Assembly: GCA_964427175.1 (NCBI GenBank)
Contig: CAYRTP010000048.1
Coordinates: 1-14,282, forward strand
Length of the DNA stretch: 14,282 nucleotides
DNA from: CAMEON01 sp964427175
GTDB lineage: Bacteria; Bacillota; Clostridia; Oscillospirales; CAG-272
Direction: 5' to 3'
In this document: positions 12,662 through 14,282 of the stretch, one piece after another
Layout of the letters: the number at the start of each line of letters is the position of its first letter
Position numbering within the stretch: position 1 is the stretch's first letter
Notes under the pieces: generated by a model
Databases searched by the model: none
Told to the model about the DNA's origin: nothing
What the model saw: the letters and a program-made list of their open reading frames with translations, nothing else
Program-made: the position numbers and the translations under genes

Positions 12662-14155
12662 ATGAAAAAAATCCGCATCCTTTCCGGAGTCCTGGCCGCC
12701 CTTATGCTGGCCGGGTCCCTGGCCTCCTGCGCCGCGGGCGATGATCCCGTCGAGACCAACGCTCCCGACGTGACCCAGGCCGCCGTCACCGAGGAGGACA
12801 CAGAGCTCCGCGACGCGCTTCCCGACGAACTGGACTACGCAAACGATGAGATCGTCCTCATCAGCCGCGACATCGGCATGGGCCTGGCCGACGAGATCTA
12901 CGCCGAGGGGCTGAACAGCGACCCCGTCAACGATGCCATCTACGAGCGCAACAAGGCCGTAGAGACCCGCCTTGGGGTCAAGATCACCAGCATCCGAGAT
13001 GCCAATACCATCGTGGACAAGGTCATCACCACGGTCAACGGCGGCAGTGCCGACTACGATGTCATGGTGGAATACTGCTGGCTGGCCGCTCCCAAGACCA
13101 TCGAGGGCTACTTCGCCGACCTGCGGGGCACCGAGAATCAGTACATCGACTTTGAAAAGCCCTGGTGGACCCAGAGCTTCAATGACGTGGTCTCCTATCA
13201 CGACCGCCAGTACGGCGTGACGGGTGCCATGGTTCTCTCCACCTACCGCCGTACCTACACCACCGTCTTCAACAAGAAGCTGTTCACCGACGCGAGCCAG
13301 CCCTACCTCTACGAGCTGGTGGAGAACGGCACCTGGACCCTGGACAAGCAGGCCTCCCTGGTTCCCCTGCTCCACAGAGACAACGGTAACGGCCTCCAGG
13401 ACGAGGAGGGCGATATTTACGGCTTCGTCACCGACGATTTCATCAGCGTAGACCCCTACTGGGCCGCCTGCGAGGTGGATATCATCGCCAAGAACGAGGA
13501 CGGCGACTACACCTGGATCTTTGACTCGGGTGTCATGCACAACGCCGCCGAAAAGATCCTCAAGCTCTACTACAACACCGACGGCGGCACCTACCGCGTC
13601 ACCTCCGATGACAGCTTCCAGACCACCACCCGCACCATGTTCTCGGAGGGTCTCGCCGCCATGGCTACCCTCTGCATCCACGCCCTGGAGAACGCCGCCC
13701 TGCGAAACATGACCGACGAGTACGGCGTGGTCCCCATGCCCAAGTACGACGAGGAACAAACCGAGTACCACAGCCAGATGCACGACGCTTTCACCATCGC
13801 CTGCATTCCCACCACGGTCAAGGGCGACCGCCTGGAGGAGATGACCGCCGTTCTGGAGGCCATGGCCTCGTCCAGCTACCGCATCGTCCGTCCCGCCTAC
13901 TACGAGACCACCCTGCGGACCAAGATCGCCCAGGATCCCCAGTCCTCCGAGATGATGGACCTCATCATCAACGGCATCCACATCGACGCGGGCGTGGTCT
14001 ACTCCCACAACTTGGGCTCCTTCCACAAGGGCCTGCACGCTCTGATCGAGGGCAAGACCAATAACGCGGTCTCCCGCTTTAAGTCCCTGTCCAAGGCGGC
14101 ACAGAATTACCTCCTCAAGCTGGTCAAAAAGCTGGACAATCTGGATCAACGGTAA
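12662..14155 (+). CDS. Extracellular solute-binding lipoprotein (family 1-like)
   Basis: A 497-residue secreted lipoprotein. The signal peptide starts MKKIRIL, has a hydrophobic stretch at 8-21 and ends in the lipobox LASC (20-23), so Cys23 would be lipidated after cleavage. An acidic, Ala/Thr-rich linker (24-55) follows, then a bilobal binding-protein fold: early strand EIVLISRD (63-70), helix VNDAIYERNKAVETRLGVKI, ADYDVM (130-135), and typical later elements such as YGVTGAM and FSEGLAAMAT. Family members bind sugars or oligosaccharides for ABC importers. No permease or ATPase gene is present, so it is an orphan or its partners lie elsewhere. The ATG follows GGAGG by 7 nt; an in-frame upstream ATG lies in the promoter and is rejected. 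The gene diverges from moxR. The ligand is not predictable from sequence. Confidence 0.88.
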   Translation: MKKIRILSGVLAALMLAGSLASCAAGDDPVETNAPDVTQAAVTEEDTELRDALPDELDYANDEIVLISRDIGMGLADEIYAEGLNSDPVNDAIYERNKAVETRLGVKITSIRDANTIVDKVITTVNGGSADYDVMVEYCWLAAPKTIEGYFADLRGTENQYIDFEKPWWTQSFNDVVSYHDRQYGVTGAMVLSTYRRTYTTVFNKKLFTDASQPYLYELVENGTWTLDKQASLVPLLHRDNGNGLQDEEGDIYGFVTDDFISVDPYWAACEVDIIAKNEDGDYTWIFDSGVMHNAAEKILKLYYNTDGGTYRVTSDDSFQTTTRTMFSEGLAAMATLCIHALENAALRNMTDEYGVVPMPKYDEEQTEYHSQMHDAFTIACIPTTVKGDRLEEMTAVLEAMASSSYRIVRPAYYETTLRTKIAQDPQSSEMMDLIINGIHIDAGVVYSHNLGSFHKGLHALIEGKTNNAVSRFKSLSKAAQNYLLKLVKKLDNLDQR

Positions 14156-14161
14156 ACTTTT

Positions 14162-14190
14162 ATCCCCCTGCCCCCGCAGGGGGATTTCTA
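14162..14190 (+). terminator. Terminator of the solute-binding protein gene
   Basis: A perfect 10-bp stem ATCCCCCTGC/GCAGGGGGAT (14162-14171, 14176-14185) with a CCCC loop, beginning 6 bases after the stop. The following T tract is weak (TTCTATT). Confidence 0.75.
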
Positions 14191-14253
14191 TTGGGCACAT
14201 TCATCAATTTCGGCTGTCGCATCTTATACAAATCGCAGAAAAAAAAAGCCACC

Positions 14254-14282
14254 ACTTGACACTAATGTGCCCCCTGTCAAGT
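14254..14282. repeat. Inverted repeat at the window edge
   Basis: ACTTGACA (14254-14261) and TGTCAAGT (14275-14282) are perfect inverted copies separated by 13 bases, preceded by A9 (14239-14248 region). It could be an operator over a promoter (TTGACA occurs on both strands), the end of an insertion sequence starting beyond the window, or a hairpin. The window stops here, so nothing stronger can be said. Confidence 0.4.

Noticed and set aside
12515..14200. Minus-strand open frame of 561 codons opposite the lipoprotein gene
   Set aside because: Antisense register shadow of a gene with a signal peptide, lipobox, ribosome site and promoter.

Overview
The window looks like a chromosomal segment of a GC-rich Clostridia (Bacillota) bacterium, probably a gut Oscillospirales-type or related lineage. 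This rests on strong AGGAGG ribosome binding sites, sigma-A promoters with exact 17-bp spacers, a Firmicute-type transglutaminase motif (YETTP), a CUT1-like lipoprotein, and several palindromic intergenic repeats of a kind I associate with such genomes. The taxonomic call is inference; no rRNA or other marker is present.

Left part (1-3678). A tRNA-Leu(CAA) ends in a perfect 20-bp hairpin terminator. A dense array of small hairpins separated by GTGAAGT/ACTTCAC heptamers follows, then an AT-rich gene for a DUF4304-like protein. Just beyond it lies a 33-codon GC-rich coding remnant with its own terminator, suggesting the AT-rich gene replaced the front of an older gene. Next come two separately transcribed XRE-family regulators, one with an uncharacterised C-terminal domain and one with TPR-like helices. 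Each has its own promoter and terminator.

Middle (3553-5245). ispE (isoprenoid MEP pathway) lies on the minus strand. A long palindromic repeat placed directly behind it appears to serve as its terminator. Upstream of ispE are about 600 bases without a gene, holding two different MITE-like inverted-repeat elements and a solo copy of one element's end.

Right part (5246-14282). A three-gene minus-strand operon encodes a MoxR AAA+ ATPase, an unusually long DUF58 protein (double zinc ribbon, extra membrane helices, disordered insert inside the DUF58/vWA-like domain) and a 1193-residue membrane-anchored transglutaminase-like protein. The genes are 19 nt apart and then overlap by 14 nt. The operon promoter has a dyad exactly filling the space between -35 and -10. 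Divergently transcribed is an orphan lipoprotein solute-binding protein with a strong promoter and no permease in view. MoxR/DUF58/transglutaminase trios are a known conserved cluster type; a chaperone or maturation role for an envelope-located transglutaminase fold is plausible but not established.

I found no convincing new defence or mobile system. The most unusual items are the architecture of the DUF58/transglutaminase pair, the hairpin array after the tRNA, the MITE-like elements, and the near-complete absence of TTA, CTA and TCA codons in the right-hand genes.
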